From an uncultured Lachnospiraceae bacterium (GTDB taxonomy: Bacteria > Bacillota > Clostridia > Lachnospirales > Lachnospiraceae), in contig CAMNSZ010000007.1 in NCBI GenBank assembly GCA_946557105.1, positions 81,970 to 145,969 on the forward strand: DNA of 64,000 bases, in the 5' to 3' direction. A model generated the notes under the pieces. It was given only the letters and a program-made list of their open reading frames with translations. It did not search any database and was not told where the DNA came from. Positions 1 to 7,572 of the stretch are shown one piece after another. Within the stretch, counting starts at the first letter, position 1, and the number at the start of each line of letters is the position of its first letter. The position numbers were made by a program, and so were the translations under genes.

Positions 1-299
1 AGCGCCGCCTCGGCATATGCCTGTTTAAGCTCTGCTAAGGAAGAGGCAAGCTCTTCATTGGACTTTTCAATCTCCACTCTGGAATTCTCCAAATCCGCTT
101 TTGCCAGATCCAGCTGCTCCTGCGCCGCACTTAAGTCAAGCCTTGTCTGTTCCAAATCATTTGTCTTCTGTTTGTATATGGCAAGGGTAATGGCAATGAT
201 CAGAATAAATATGAGCAGCAGCGCCGCCATCATATCCGAATAGGACTGCCAGTAGCTATGTTCCGAAAATGCCTCCCTGCCCCTTTGTCTATTTCTCAT
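1..299 (-). CDS. MotB/ZorB-like membrane protein, N-terminal part (cut by window edge)
   Basis: The first 99 codons of a gene that runs off the left edge. The start codon is ATG at 299, overlapping the end of the upstream ZorA-like gene by 11 bp, so the two are translationally coupled. Residues 21-41 form one transmembrane helix that begins YSDMMAALLL and carries Asp22. This matches the helix of MotB, ExbD and ZorB stator subunits, where the Asp is the proton- or sodium-binding residue. After it comes a charged coiled-coil stretch rich in Glu, Lys and Leu. An OmpA-like peptidoglycan-binding domain would be expected downstream but lies outside the window. The family call is good; whether it is a Zorya defence subunit or a housekeeping stator cannot be decided here. 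Confidence 0.75.
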   Translation of the reverse strand, partial: MRNRQRGREAFSEHSYWQSYSDMMAALLLIFILIIAITLAIYKQKTNDLEQTRLDLSAAQEQLDLAKADLENSRVEIEKSNEELASSLAELKQAYAEAA

Positions 300-1452
300 A
301 CAGGTTCCTCATCTGATTGAATGCATACAACTGGTTACCGATATCGTTACTCATTTCGTCACATGCTGCGGAAAGCTTTTCCTTTTGGGCATAAAGCTCC
401 TTTGTCAGCAGCTCCTGTCTGTCCATCACCTTAACAAGGGCTTCCTGAATACTCCTGTTTCCTTCCACCAGCCCTGCATATACCTCCATAAGGCTCTTGG
501 CATTTTCCGCATAGCCCGCTTGCACCTCGCCCGCAGCTCTCAGTGTATTTCCCAGCTTTTTAAAATCAACGTCCAAAGCCGTCTGCATCCCTTCCGTAAA
601 CTGTGTCACAATACGCTCCACTCCGGCGGTCTGCTCGTCGGATTTCCCTCTTAAAAGCTCCAACAGCTGCTTCATTGTATTTGACATGTTCGCCTGATAT
701 ACCACCATTGCCGATAGGGTTTCATCCTCCGTAGCCGCGGCGGGCATAGCCGTCTGCCTGAAAACAACCAGAAAACTCTCCAGCTTATTATAGGCGTCGG
801 ACATTATACTCCTGTAAATGAAATTAAATACCAGAGAAAAGAAAATACCGTAAACCGATGTGTGAAACGCCACCTTCATACCTGAAAGAAGCGGACCCAC
901 ATTGTCCGAAATAGTATAAATATCATTACCGTTAAAGGAGCCGAGACCCATGGACAAGCCCAAAAAGGTACCCAAAATACCAAGGCCCGTAAGCGTACCC
1001 GAAATACCTGAATTAAAAAAGTTCATTCCCACCCTGTCCAACAAGTCTTCGTTTATGTATTCCTCCAGATCACAGGTATTGGTATAGCCCCTTTTTGTTT
1101 TAAAACTCTTTATTCTCATACGATATTTGTGAAACGCCGCTCGCAATTCTTCGTTCTCAAACGGCTCCCTGCCGTCCTGATAGCCGCTCCACAGGTTTTT
1201 GCCCTCGGATTCCTTGTATTCCTTTTTGAGCTGCTTTGTCACTGTCTCCAATTCATCCGTCACACGGTTTAACCGTCCGAAGCTGATGGTAGAAATAAGG
1301 AAAAGCACTCCTATGATAATCAGAAAACCGATATTTATCATCAGATTCACAAGAGAAGCTTCCTCGCCCGTAAACACCCCGTTGACATACAGCACAAAGG
1401 CTGCGACTAAAACATAAAATAAAAATAATGAATAATATAATTTACTCTTCAT
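289..1452 (-). CDS. MotA/TolQ/ExbB-family stator protein (ZorA-like)
   Basis: A 387-residue membrane protein with four hydrophobic segments at about 6-25, 36-57, 145-172 and 192-213. The third contains the glycine-rich MotA/TolQ signature GILGTFLGLSMGL (158-170). After residue 215 the rest, about 170 residues, is soluble and predicted helical, with heptad-like spacing. That long cytoplasmic tail is typical of ZorA and not of ExbB or TolQ. A Shine-Dalgarno AGGAG lies 7 nt before the ATG at 1452. The partner MotB-like gene overlaps its stop codon. The family role is to form a pentameric ion channel around the MotB-like dimer and turn ion flow into rotation. Whether this pair serves defence, cell-envelope or motility work is not shown by the sequence in view. 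Confidence 0.75.
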   Translation of the reverse strand: MKSKLYYSLFLFYVLVAAFVLYVNGVFTGEEASLVNLMINIGFLIIIGVLFLISTISFGRLNRVTDELETVTKQLKKEYKESEGKNLWSGYQDGREPFENEELRAAFHKYRMRIKSFKTKRGYTNTCDLEEYINEDLLDRVGMNFFNSGISGTLTGLGILGTFLGLSMGLGSFNGNDIYTISDNVGPLLSGMKVAFHTSVYGIFFSLVFNFIYRSIMSDAYNKLESFLVVFRQTAMPAAATEDETLSAMVVYQANMSNTMKQLLELLRGKSDEQTAGVERIVTQFTEGMQTALDVDFKKLGNTLRAAGEVQAGYAENAKSLMEVYAGLVEGNRSIQEALVKVMDRQELLTKELYAQKEKLSAACDEMSNDIGNQLYAFNQMRNLYEK

Positions 1453-1538
1453 CCGTGCTCCTATCCCGTGCCCTTAAGATGCGGCTTTATGCCGCCCCCC
1501 GCACGATTTTCCATGCGCATTGTTCCATGCGCCCGCCT

Positions 1539-1573
1539 GCAAATACGGTACACCTTCAACGTACCATATTTGC
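1539..1573. repeat. 13-bp inverted repeat after copA
   Basis: Arms at 1539-1551 and 1561-1573 pair over 13 bp with one mismatch around a 9-nt loop, between the end of copA and the start of the ZorA-like gene. It could stop copA transcripts on the minus strand, but no T-tract follows the hairpin, so it is better called a stable hairpin than a proven terminator. Confidence 0.4.
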
Positions 1574-1602
1574 ACCCGAAGCACAATAATTCTAAAGAAA
1601 TC

Positions 1603-1812
1603 TTAATGAATACATTTCACCTCGTAGCCTGCCTGCGTAACTGCCGCGGTTAAAACATCCTCAGAAACCTCTTCGGCAAGCTCGACGGTTGCCGTCTTCT
1701 CCTCAAGACTCATGACAACGGCTTTTACCCCATCCACGGCCTCCAATGCCTTCTGTACTCTTCCCGTGCAGTGACCGCACATCATTCCCTCGATTGTCAT
1801 TACTTTTTTCAT
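1603..1812 (-). CDS. Nested in-frame CopZ-like copper chaperone (internal start)
   Basis: Within copA, codon 838 is an ATG preceded by GAGAGGAG with a 7-nt gap, a near-ideal ribosome binding site. Starting there gives a 69-residue protein, MKKVMTIEGMMCGHC..., with the MxCxxC copper site at Cys12 and Cys15 and the full ferredoxin-like fold length of CopZ/Atx1 chaperones. The same stop codon is used as copA. The most likely reading is that the message gives both a long CopA-CopZ fusion and a free chaperone that hands Cu(I) to CopA or CsoR. The ribosome site is seen directly; the use of the internal start is inference. The alternative is that the fusion is recent and the site is a relic of a once separate copZ. 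Confidence 0.6.
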   Translation of the reverse strand: MKKVMTIEGMMCGHCTGRVQKALEAVDGVKAVVMSLEEKTATVELAEEVSEDVLTAAVTQAGYEVKCIH

Positions 1813-4323
1813 AGTATTACTCCTCTCGTCTTTGATTTGATTGTTTTTGCTTTTTCCCTTCCGGGTTTCTGCATTTATTGTTTCTTTATACTTAGCTTCC
1901 TTCAGGTCTCCCAACCGCCGGTCCTCCGGACGCGCTTGCTTTGTCTCCTTCTCTTCGCCCCCTGACATATCGTTCCGAAAACCGCTTTTAAAGCCTCTCA
2001 GCCTCAGCGCATTGCCCACCACAAAAATACTGCTCATACTCATGGCGGCGGCGCCGAACATCGGCGTTAAGCGAAGCTGCAATGCCGGATATAACAGTCC
2101 TGCTGCCAAGGGGATACCTATACTGTTATAAAAGAATGCCCAAAACAAATTCTGCTTAATGTTTCGGATAACCGCCCTGCTCAATCGAATTGCCGTCACT
2201 GCATCCCGCAAATCGTTTTTCATCAGGACAATATCGGCGCTCTCCATTGCCACATCCGTACCGGCTCCGATTGCCATTCCTACATCTGCCGCCGCAAGGG
2301 CAGGTGCGTCATTGATGCCGTCTCCCACCATAGCCACACTATGCCCCTGCTCCCTCAGGGTACGGATATGCCGCTCCTTATCCTGCGGAAGCACCTCCGC
2401 AATCACCTCCTCTATCTCCATATACTGTCTGACTGCCTCGGCAGTACGTTTATTGTCACCGGTAAGCATAACCACTCGTATCCCCATCCTTTTTAACATG
2501 CGGATTGCCTGCCGCGAGGTAGGCTTAATTTCGTCCGCCACCCCGATTAATCCCCAAAGCTCACCCTTTCCTTCAAATCTTGCCGCTACCCACAGAGGCG
2601 TCATTCCCTCATCGGCAATAGAATCCGATGCCTGCATCTGCGCTTCGCTTAAGCTTATACCGTTCTCCTCCAGATATGCCCTGTTCCCCACCATAATCTT
2701 TGCTCCGGCATTTAAACCGCTTTCCAATATTCCTTCAATACCGCGGCCAAAAACTGCCTGAAAATCCTTCACCTTAAGAATTTCACAGTCAAGAAGCTCC
2801 GCTTCCTTTATGACCGCCTCCGCAAGCGGATGCCCGCTCTTTCTTTCCACGGCTGCCGCCGCGGAAAGAAGCTGCCGCGGGGTTACTCCCTCCTTATAAC
2901 AGGAGGTCAGCATTACCTTAAGCCGTCCCTCGGTTATAGTACCCGTCTTGTCGAATACCACCGTATCAATTCCTCTTGCCGTCTGAAGAGCCTCTCCCGA
3001 CTTTATCAGCACGCCGTTTCTTGCACCCACTCCCGTACCTACCATGATTGCCACGGGAGTGGCAAGCCCCAGAGCGCAAGGACAGGAGATAACCAGCACG
3101 GCAATCGCCGTAGAAATGGCAAACTCTGCCGAAGCTCCCGCAAGCAGCCAGCCAATCAATGTAAGAAGCGAAATCCCCATAACCACCGGAACAAACACTC
3201 CCGCCACCTTGTCCGCCAATCTGGCGATAGGGGCTTTACTGCCGGCAGCCTCCTCCACAAGACGGATAATCTGCGACAGCGTGGTTTCCTCTCCCACCCG
3301 TTCCGCACGACATTTCAAAAAGCCCGATTTATTCATGGTTGCGGAAACTACCTTATCCCCCGCCTGCTTTTCTACAGGAACGCTTTCACCGGTGATTGCC
3401 GCCTCGTCCACACTGGAGCCGCCCTCCAGCACTACGCCGTCCGCAGGCACCAGACTCCCGGGCTTTACCAGAAAAATATCGCCTTTTTGCAAAAGCTCTG
3501 TGGGAATCATAACCTCCCCGCCGTTCCCGTCAAGTACCACCGCCATTTTGGGAGACAAATCCATAAGCTTGGTAATTGCCTCGCTTGTCTTTCCCTTGGA
3601 GCGCCCCTCCAGATACTTACCCACCGTTATCAACGTCAGAATCATTCCGGCCGATTCAAAATATAAATCATGGGAATACTGCTCCACCAGTGCCATATTT
3701 CCATGACCCAGCCCATAGCTGATACGATACATGGCAAAAATACCGTACCCCAGCGCCGCCGAAGCGCCCAACGCAATAAGGCTGTCCATATTAGGGCTCA
3801 GATGCACAAGCGTTTTAAATCCAACCGCAAAAAATTTCCGGTTCACGTATAATATTGGAAGCAATAGCAAAAGCTGTGTCAACGCAAGGGTCATGGCGTT
3901 TTCTCCGCCATGGAAAGCCTTCATAATAAAATCCGGTACGGGAAGCCCAAATAAATCCCTATACATATGATACATAGCGACATACATTAGAAGCAGCAGG
4001 AAAAAAACGGAGATACCCAGCCGCAGCTTCATGGCTTTGTCCTCCTCCCTGACCTTTTGCTTCAACACATTCCTTCCGTCCTCCCTTTTATCCTCCGAGC
4101 TTCCCGGCTCCGCCGCCATTTCCGAAGCCTTGTATCCCGCCTTTTTTACTGCCTCCACTATCCCCTCCCGGTTCAGTCCGGCTTCGTCATATTCAATATC
4201 CATGGTTTCTGTCAGCAGATTCACATTTGCCGTCTTCACCCCCGGCAATTTTCTGACTGCCCTCTCCACATGGGCGGAGCATGCCGAACAGGTCATACCC
4301 GATATATGATATTTTTCTTTCAT
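1603..4323 (-). CDS. copA: Copper-exporting P-type ATPase with C-terminal CopZ domain
   Basis: A 906-residue P1B ATPase that pumps Cu(I) out of the cytoplasm at the cost of ATP. The N-terminal heavy-metal domain has MTCSAC (Cys12, Cys15). The actuator motif TGES is at 311-314, the membrane metal site CPC at 414-416, the phosphorylated Asp in DKTGT at about 458, and the hinge GDGINDAP follows. The core ends near residue 770. It is followed by a roughly 55-residue highly charged linker and then a second complete heavy-metal domain with MMCGHC (838-906). The start has a GGGGG ribosome site 10 nt upstream. It lies 18 bp after csoR and is surely co-transcribed with it from the CsoR-controlled promoter. 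The C-terminal domain is unusual: most CopA proteins carry their metal-binding domains at the N-terminus. See the separate nested copZ entry. Confidence 0.95.
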   Translation of the reverse strand: MKEKYHISGMTCSACSAHVERAVRKLPGVKTANVNLLTETMDIEYDEAGLNREGIVEAVKKAGYKASEMAAEPGSSEDKREDGRNVLKQKVREEDKAMKLRLGISVFFLLLLMYVAMYHMYRDLFGLPVPDFIMKAFHGGENAMTLALTQLLLLLPILYVNRKFFAVGFKTLVHLSPNMDSLIALGASAALGYGIFAMYRISYGLGHGNMALVEQYSHDLYFESAGMILTLITVGKYLEGRSKGKTSEAITKLMDLSPKMAVVLDGNGGEVMIPTELLQKGDIFLVKPGSLVPADGVVLEGGSSVDEAAITGESVPVEKQAGDKVVSATMNKSGFLKCRAERVGEETTLSQIIRLVEEAAGSKAPIARLADKVAGVFVPVVMGISLLTLIGWLLAGASAEFAISTAIAVLVISCPCALGLATPVAIMVGTGVGARNGVLIKSGEALQTARGIDTVVFDKTGTITEGRLKVMLTSCYKEGVTPRQLLSAAAAVERKSGHPLAEAVIKEAELLDCEILKVKDFQAVFGRGIEGILESGLNAGAKIMVGNRAYLEENGISLSEAQMQASDSIADEGMTPLWVAARFEGKGELWGLIGVADEIKPTSRQAIRMLKRMGIRVVMLTGDNKRTAEAVRQYMEIEEVIAEVLPQDKERHIRTLREQGHSVAMVGDGINDAPALAAADVGMAIGAGTDVAMESADIVLMKNDLRDAVTAIRLSRAVIRNIKQNLFWAFFYNSIGIPLAAGLLYPALQLRLTPMFGAAAMSMSSIFVVGNALRLRGFKSGFRNDMSGGEEKETKQARPEDRRLGDLKEAKYKETINAETRKGKSKNNQIKDERSNTMKKVMTIEGMMCGHCTGRVQKALEAVDGVKAVVMSLEEKTATVELAEEVSEDVLTAAVTQAGYEVKCIH

Positions 4324-4341
4324 CGCTAAATATCCCCCTTC

Positions 4342-4644
4342 TTATTTCAATTTTTTCATCAATTCCACCGCCTCGTCCACTACGGCGGTATTCCCCCTTT
4401 GTATCTGCTCCACTACACAGCTCTCCATATGCTCCTTAAAAATCTCATATCCAAAGGACTGGAGCGCGCTCTCCACTGCCGCAACCTGAACCAATATATC
4501 ACCGCAGTAGCGGTTCTCGTCCAACATTTTCCCGATACCGTTCATTTGACCCACTATTCGGCTTAACCGGTTTTTCAGCTTCTTTAATTCCTTCTCACAT
4601 CTCGGCGTTTCTTTCTGATGACAGCATTCTTTATTATCTTCCAT
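4342..4644 (-). CDS. csoR: CsoR-family copper-sensing repressor
   Basis: A 100-residue all-helical DUF156 protein. It carries the copper-binding triad of CsoR: Cys47 (in RYCGDIL), His72 and Cys76 (in EHMESCV). An N-terminal His/Cys-rich tail (ECCHQ) is extra. CsoR tetramers bind GC-rich palindromes without copper and let go when Cu(I) binds. Two such palindromes lie directly upstream at 4701-4716 and 4739-4755. It is the first gene of the operon, with copA 18 bp downstream, so it represses itself and the pump. The Cys/His/Cys set argues for copper and against the related RcnR, FrmR and CstR sensors. Confidence 0.92.
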   Translation of the reverse strand: MEDNKECCHQKETPRCEKELKKLKNRLSRIVGQMNGIGKMLDENRYCGDILVQVAAVESALQSFGYEIFKEHMESCVVEQIQRGNTAVVDEAVELMKKLK

Positions 4645-4700
4645 ATTCCTGACACAATCCTTTCCGCCATACTTCTACACTCCGCCATGTACTTACAAAA

Positions 4701-4762
4701 ATACCCTGCGGGGTATCTATTTATTTCGTTAATAGAATATACCCCGCCAGGGTATTTGTCAA
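4701..4762 (-). promoter_or_regulatory. csoR-copA promoter with two CsoR operators
   Basis: Read on the minus strand there is a -35 TTGACA (4757-4762), a 17-bp spacer and a -10 TATTCT (4734-4739). Operator A, ATACCCCGCCAGGGTAT (4739-4755), fills the spacer almost exactly. Operator B, ATACCCTGCGGGGTAT (4701-4716), lies about 10-25 nt downstream of the expected transcription start. Both fit the known CsoR box, TACCC/GGGTA dyads with a GC centre. Repression would block both polymerase binding and clearance. The promoter begins 5 bp after the metY stop codon. Confidence 0.88.
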
Positions 4763-4767
4763 GTGTC

Positions 4768-6078
4768 CTATCTATGCAGGGATGCAAAGCCGCCCTCTAA
4801 GTCTTCGATAATATCATCAATGTGCTCCGTACCAATGGACAGACGGATTGTATTTTTATAAATTCTCTGCTCCTGAAGCTCCTCTTCTGTCAATTGTGCA
4901 TGAGTCGTTGACGCCGGATGAATCACAAGCGATTTTGCATCGGCGACATTTGCAAGCAGTGAAAAAAGCTGTAAATTGTCGATAAACTGTCTTGCTTCCT
5001 TTTCTTCCCCCTTAATCTCAAAGGTAAAGACCGAACCTCCTCCGTTAGGGAAATATTTCGCATAGAGCTCTTTTTGCTCCTTGTCCGAAGACACGGACGG
5101 ATGATGCACCTTCTCCACAAGGGGATGCTTATTCAGATATTCCACCACACTTAGCGCATTCTTAACATGACGTTCCACTCGCAGAGACAGAGTTTCCAAA
5201 CCCTGAAGGAAAATAAAAGCATGGAACGGAGAAAGCGTTGCTCCCGTATCCCTAAGCAAAATTGCCCTGATAGAAGTTACAAACGGCGCATCCGGCACAT
5301 CCCTGCTAAAGGTCACGCCATGATAGCTGGGATTCGGTTCGGTAAGATGGGGGAACTTTCCGCTTTCCTCCCAGCAAAAGGCGCCGCTCTCCACAATTAC
5401 TCCTCCGATAGTAGTGCCGTGACCGCCGATAAACTTTGTGGCGGAATGCACCACAATATCCGCACCATAGGAAATGGGTCTTACCAGATAAGGCGTTGCA
5501 AAGGTATTATCCACCACCAGAGGCAATCCGTGCTTATGGGCAATCCCGGCCAAACGCTCCACATCCACTACATCCGAGTTTGGATTCCCCAACGTCTCCA
5601 TAAATATCAGCTTAGTGTTTTCCCTGATACTGCCTTCTATAGCCTCATAGTTAAAGGGGCTTACAAAGGTTGTCTCCACACCGAACTGCCTGATAGTGTG
5701 TGCGAGAAAATTATATGTACCCCCATAAATATTGTTTGCCGCCACCACATGGTCTCCCGCCTTGGCAAGGTTCTCTATTGTATAGGCAATCGCCGCGGCA
5801 CCGCTGGCAACGGCAAGCGCCGCGCTGCCGCCCTCCAAAGCCGCAATCCTGCGTTCAAAAACATCCTGTGTGGGATTCGTAAGACGCCCGTAAATATTGC
5901 CTCCTTCCTCAAGGGCAAAGCGCGCCGCCGCATGCTCACAATCGCAAAATACATAGGAGGAAGTCTGATAAATGGGAACCGCCCTTGCGTCCGTCGCCGG
6001 ATCCGGCGTCTCCTGACCTACATGAAGCTGCAAGGTTTCAAACCTTAAATTTCTTTTCTCATATACCTTTTTACTCAT
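4768..6078 (-). CDS. metY: O-acetylhomoserine sulfhydrylase (Cys/Met metabolism PLP enzyme)
   Basis: A 436-residue type I PLP enzyme. It would join O-acetyl-L-homoserine with sulfide to give homocysteine, the step before methionine. The PLP lysine is Lys215 in HSATKFIGGH, and the phosphate-binding region lies at about 88-95. The length (about 430, longer than MetB or MetC at 380-400) and the block EPNPSYHG support MetY over cystathionine gamma-synthase. A strong promoter and a palindromic element precede it (6106-6150). The gene is alone; the next gene downstream has its own copper-controlled promoter. Confidence 0.92.
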   Translation of the reverse strand: MSKKVYEKRNLRFETLQLHVGQETPDPATDARAVPIYQTSSYVFCDCEHAAARFALEEGGNIYGRLTNPTQDVFERRIAALEGGSAALAVASGAAAIAYTIENLAKAGDHVVAANNIYGGTYNFLAHTIRQFGVETTFVSPFNYEAIEGSIRENTKLIFMETLGNPNSDVVDVERLAGIAHKHGLPLVVDNTFATPYLVRPISYGADIVVHSATKFIGGHGTTIGGVIVESGAFCWEESGKFPHLTEPNPSYHGVTFSRDVPDAPFVTSIRAILLRDTGATLSPFHAFIFLQGLETLSLRVERHVKNALSVVEYLNKHPLVEKVHHPSVSSDKEQKELYAKYFPNGGGSVFTFEIKGEEKEARQFIDNLQLFSLLANVADAKSLVIHPASTTHAQLTEEELQEQRIYKNTIRLSIGTEHIDDIIEDLEGGFASLHR

Positions 6079-6105
6079 ATGAACCTCCTTTTCATTCCTA
6101 CTTTT

Positions 6106-6150
6106 CTAGTAGGTTTACTAGATATTAACTCCATTAACATAAAATGTCAA
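6106..6150 (-). promoter_or_regulatory. metY promoter with overlapping palindromes
   Basis: On the minus strand: -35 TTGACA (6145-6150), 17-bp spacer, -10 TAATAT (6122-6127). Just past the -10, around the start site, lies CTAGTA-GGTT-TACTAG (6106-6121), a perfect 6-bp dyad. It overlaps a second dyad, CCTACT-TTTCT-AGTAGG (6097-6113). Repeated half-sites over the transcription start look like a repressor operator. No match to a named sulfur regulator (CymR, S-box) could be made by eye. Confidence 0.7.
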
Positions 6151-6218
6151 TAGAAAACTTATGAACCCTTCGTTTTTTATCCGCAAATAAAGAATTTCGG
6201 CATATAATGAAACAGGCG

Positions 6219-6881
6219 TCAGGCTTCTACCGTATAATCCCTGACCCATAATACGGTTTCCCCGACCCTGATTCTCTCAGCGTCCGTTACCGTGACCCCT
6301 CCTACGGTATCCAAACCGTTGACGCCCATATATACGGAGGTGTCTACCCCCTCTGCCTCCAGACCTTCCTTGTCAAATTCCAAGAGAAGCTTCCCTTTAT
6401 TTACAAATTCATTGCGTACCACTCTTGGACGATAATAGCTTCCAAGAAGCTCGTCCTCAGGCTTTCCCGCCTGCATAAACAGCTCTGTTCCTAAATCCGT
6501 TCTAAGCACAAAGCCATGGCCTAATGGGTATACCTTCGTTATTTTTCCTGATGCGGGAGCATAGAGAGCCCCCTGATTGGAATGTATGAGCACTCCTTGA
6601 CTACTCCCCTCCGTGACGGCGCTTACCGTTCCCGAAGCAGGGCTTCCTATGCTTTTTCCCAGAGCTACTCTTCTGTCCGCGCTTCTGCTCCGGCAGCTCT
6701 GTGCAAATCCCCCTGTCTCTTTGGACCTTACCTGCTCCGCAGCATACTCCTTTGTATCTGCCAAAGCCTCCTCCATAAGCCACCTTCTGCTTCGTCCGAA
6801 CCAAAATCCTGCCATTGCAGACACAATTCCAATGCTTACCGTACTCCAAACCTGCATCATCGTATACATATTCTGCCTCAC
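6219..6881 (-). CDS. Membrane-anchored degenerate PTS EIIA-Glc-like protein
   Basis: 220 residues: a transmembrane helix at about 12-29, a basic linker, then an EIIA-glucose-like beta-barrel domain from about 78 to 180, followed by a short tail. Aligned by eye with E. coli IIA-Glc, the supporting histidine is present (His122, in GHGF). The phospho-accepting histidine of LFVHFG is replaced by Gln137 in LFMQAG. Without it the protein cannot carry the PTS phosphate in the usual way. It may be a scaffold, a sensor or a cell-surface barrel domain of the M23-like look-alike type. No sugar permease lies nearby. Start chosen at 6881; no operon partner. Confidence 0.65.
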   Translation of the reverse strand: MRQNMYTMMQVWSTVSIGIVSAMAGFWFGRSRRWLMEEALADTKEYAAEQVRSKETGGFAQSCRSRSADRRVALGKSIGSPASGTVSAVTEGSSQGVLIHSNQGALYAPASGKITKVYPLGHGFVLRTDLGTELFMQAGKPEDELLGSYYRPRVVRNEFVNKGKLLLEFDKEGLEAEGVDTSVYMGVNGLDTVGGVTVTDAERIRVGETVLWVRDYTVEA

Positions 6882-7090
6882 TTCCGCGGCGCCCTTACGC
6901 GTTCCCCGACCCTTGACTGCCGGACAGGCTCCGCAATTTTTCTTTTAAATCCTTCGTATTTCCCATAATCGACAAACCGAAGATAACAATCTGCTTCCGA
7001 TAAAAAATAATTTCTCTCAATATAAAGAAAATTATACATATTTTTAATTATTTTCATTCGACTGCACAGCCGTCATGCGAAAAATAATTG
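6882..7090. other. Intergenic AT-rich stretch, no gene seen
   Basis: About 200 bp between two divergent genes. It should hold the promoter of the EIIA-like gene, but no clear -35/-10 pair stands out on the minus strand. The right end runs into the cold-shock promoter. I see no small open frame with a ribosome site. Confidence 0.4.
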
Positions 7091-7119
7091 TTGACATTTC
7101 GTAAATCAAATGATATACT
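7091..7119 (+). promoter_or_regulatory. Cold-shock gene promoter
   Basis: TTGACA (7091-7096), 17-bp spacer, TATACT (7114-7119): a near-consensus vegetative promoter. The start would be near 7126, giving a leader of about 155 nt before the csp ATG at 7282, long like the leaders of known cold-shock mRNAs. Confidence 0.8.
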
Positions 7120-7150
7120 GTATACGTATTCTAAATGAAAGTCATTGAAC

Positions 7151-7213
7151 TCACATATTTTTGTAAGTCATTGTTACTTTTAATAATGGTTTACAAAAAT
7201 ATGTGATTTTTTT
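7151..7213 (+). terminator. Terminator-like hairpin inside the csp leader
   Basis: A perfect 16-bp inverted repeat (7151-7166 with 7191-7206) is topped by a second 8-bp stem (7169-7176 with 7181-7188, one G-U pair) and a CTTT loop. Seven T residues follow at once (7207-7213). This is the form of an intrinsic terminator, yet it sits between promoter and gene. It may be an attenuator of csp, or may end an approximately 88-nt small RNA. The structure is seen directly; the role is inference. Confidence 0.65.
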
Positions 7214-7219
7214 GTCCTA

Positions 7220-7258
7220 CGTTTTAGAATCACTAACACTAAAACGGGATTTTGTCCC
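7220..7258 (+). promoter_or_regulatory. Second and third hairpins in csp leader
   Basis: CGTTTTAG (7220-7227) pairs perfectly with CTAAAACG (7239-7246) around an 11-nt loop. A shorter hairpin, GGGA (7246-7249) with TCCC (7255-7258), follows and shares its first base. Both lie just before the ribosome site AAAGGAGG (7267-7274), so the whole 5' leader is folded. They could be temperature-responsive elements. Confidence 0.5.
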
Positions 7259-7281
7259 AAATTATTAAAGGAGGTACCACA

Positions 7282-7497
7282 ATGAATAACGGTACAGTAA
7301 AATGGTTTAACGCACAGAAGGGTTACGGCTTCATTACAAACGAAGCTAACGGCGAGGAAGTATTCGTACATTTCTCCGCAATTAATGCAGAGGGCTTCAA
7401 GTCCTTAGAGGAAGGCCAGAAGGTTACCTTCGACACCGAGTGTGATCCTCAGAACAGCAGCAAGGTTCGTGCTACCAACGTATCTGTTGTAGCATAA
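7282..7497 (+). CDS. Cold-shock protein (CspA family)
   Basis: A 71-residue OB-fold protein that binds single-stranded RNA and DNA and melts RNA structure at low temperature or in stress. RNP1 (KGYGFIT, about 13-19) and RNP2 (VFVHFSA, about 27-33) are intact, as is the opening GTVKWFN. The start at 7282 is set by AAAGGAGG 7 nt upstream; an in-frame ATG 30 nt earlier falls in the leader and has no ribosome site. The gene stands alone with its own promoter, structured leader and terminator (7516-7563). Confidence 0.95.
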   Translation: MNNGTVKWFNAQKGYGFITNEANGEEVFVHFSAINAEGFKSLEEGQKVTFDTECDPQNSSKVRATNVSVVA

Positions 7498-7515
7498 TGC
7501 AGTTTTTCCGGTGCG

Positions 7516-7563
7516 AAAGCTCCGCAGTATGGCAGTTGTTACGCTGTCTGCGGAGCTTTTTTT
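7516..7563 (+). terminator. csp terminator
   Basis: AAAGCTCCGCAG (7516-7527) pairs with CTGCGGAGCTTT (7548-7559), followed by a run of T to 7563. A classic intrinsic terminator, 18 bp after the csp stop codon. Confidence 0.9.
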
Positions 7564-7572
7564 GTATTTAAC

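Noticed and set aside
1..1452. Full Zorya defence system
   Set aside because: Only the stator pair can be seen; the effector genes that define Zorya would be outside the window, so it is kept as a finding and not as a call.
2159..2761. Long plus-strand open frame opposite copA
   Set aside because: Antisense shadow of copA; the protein is Ser/Ile/Ala-rich without family features.
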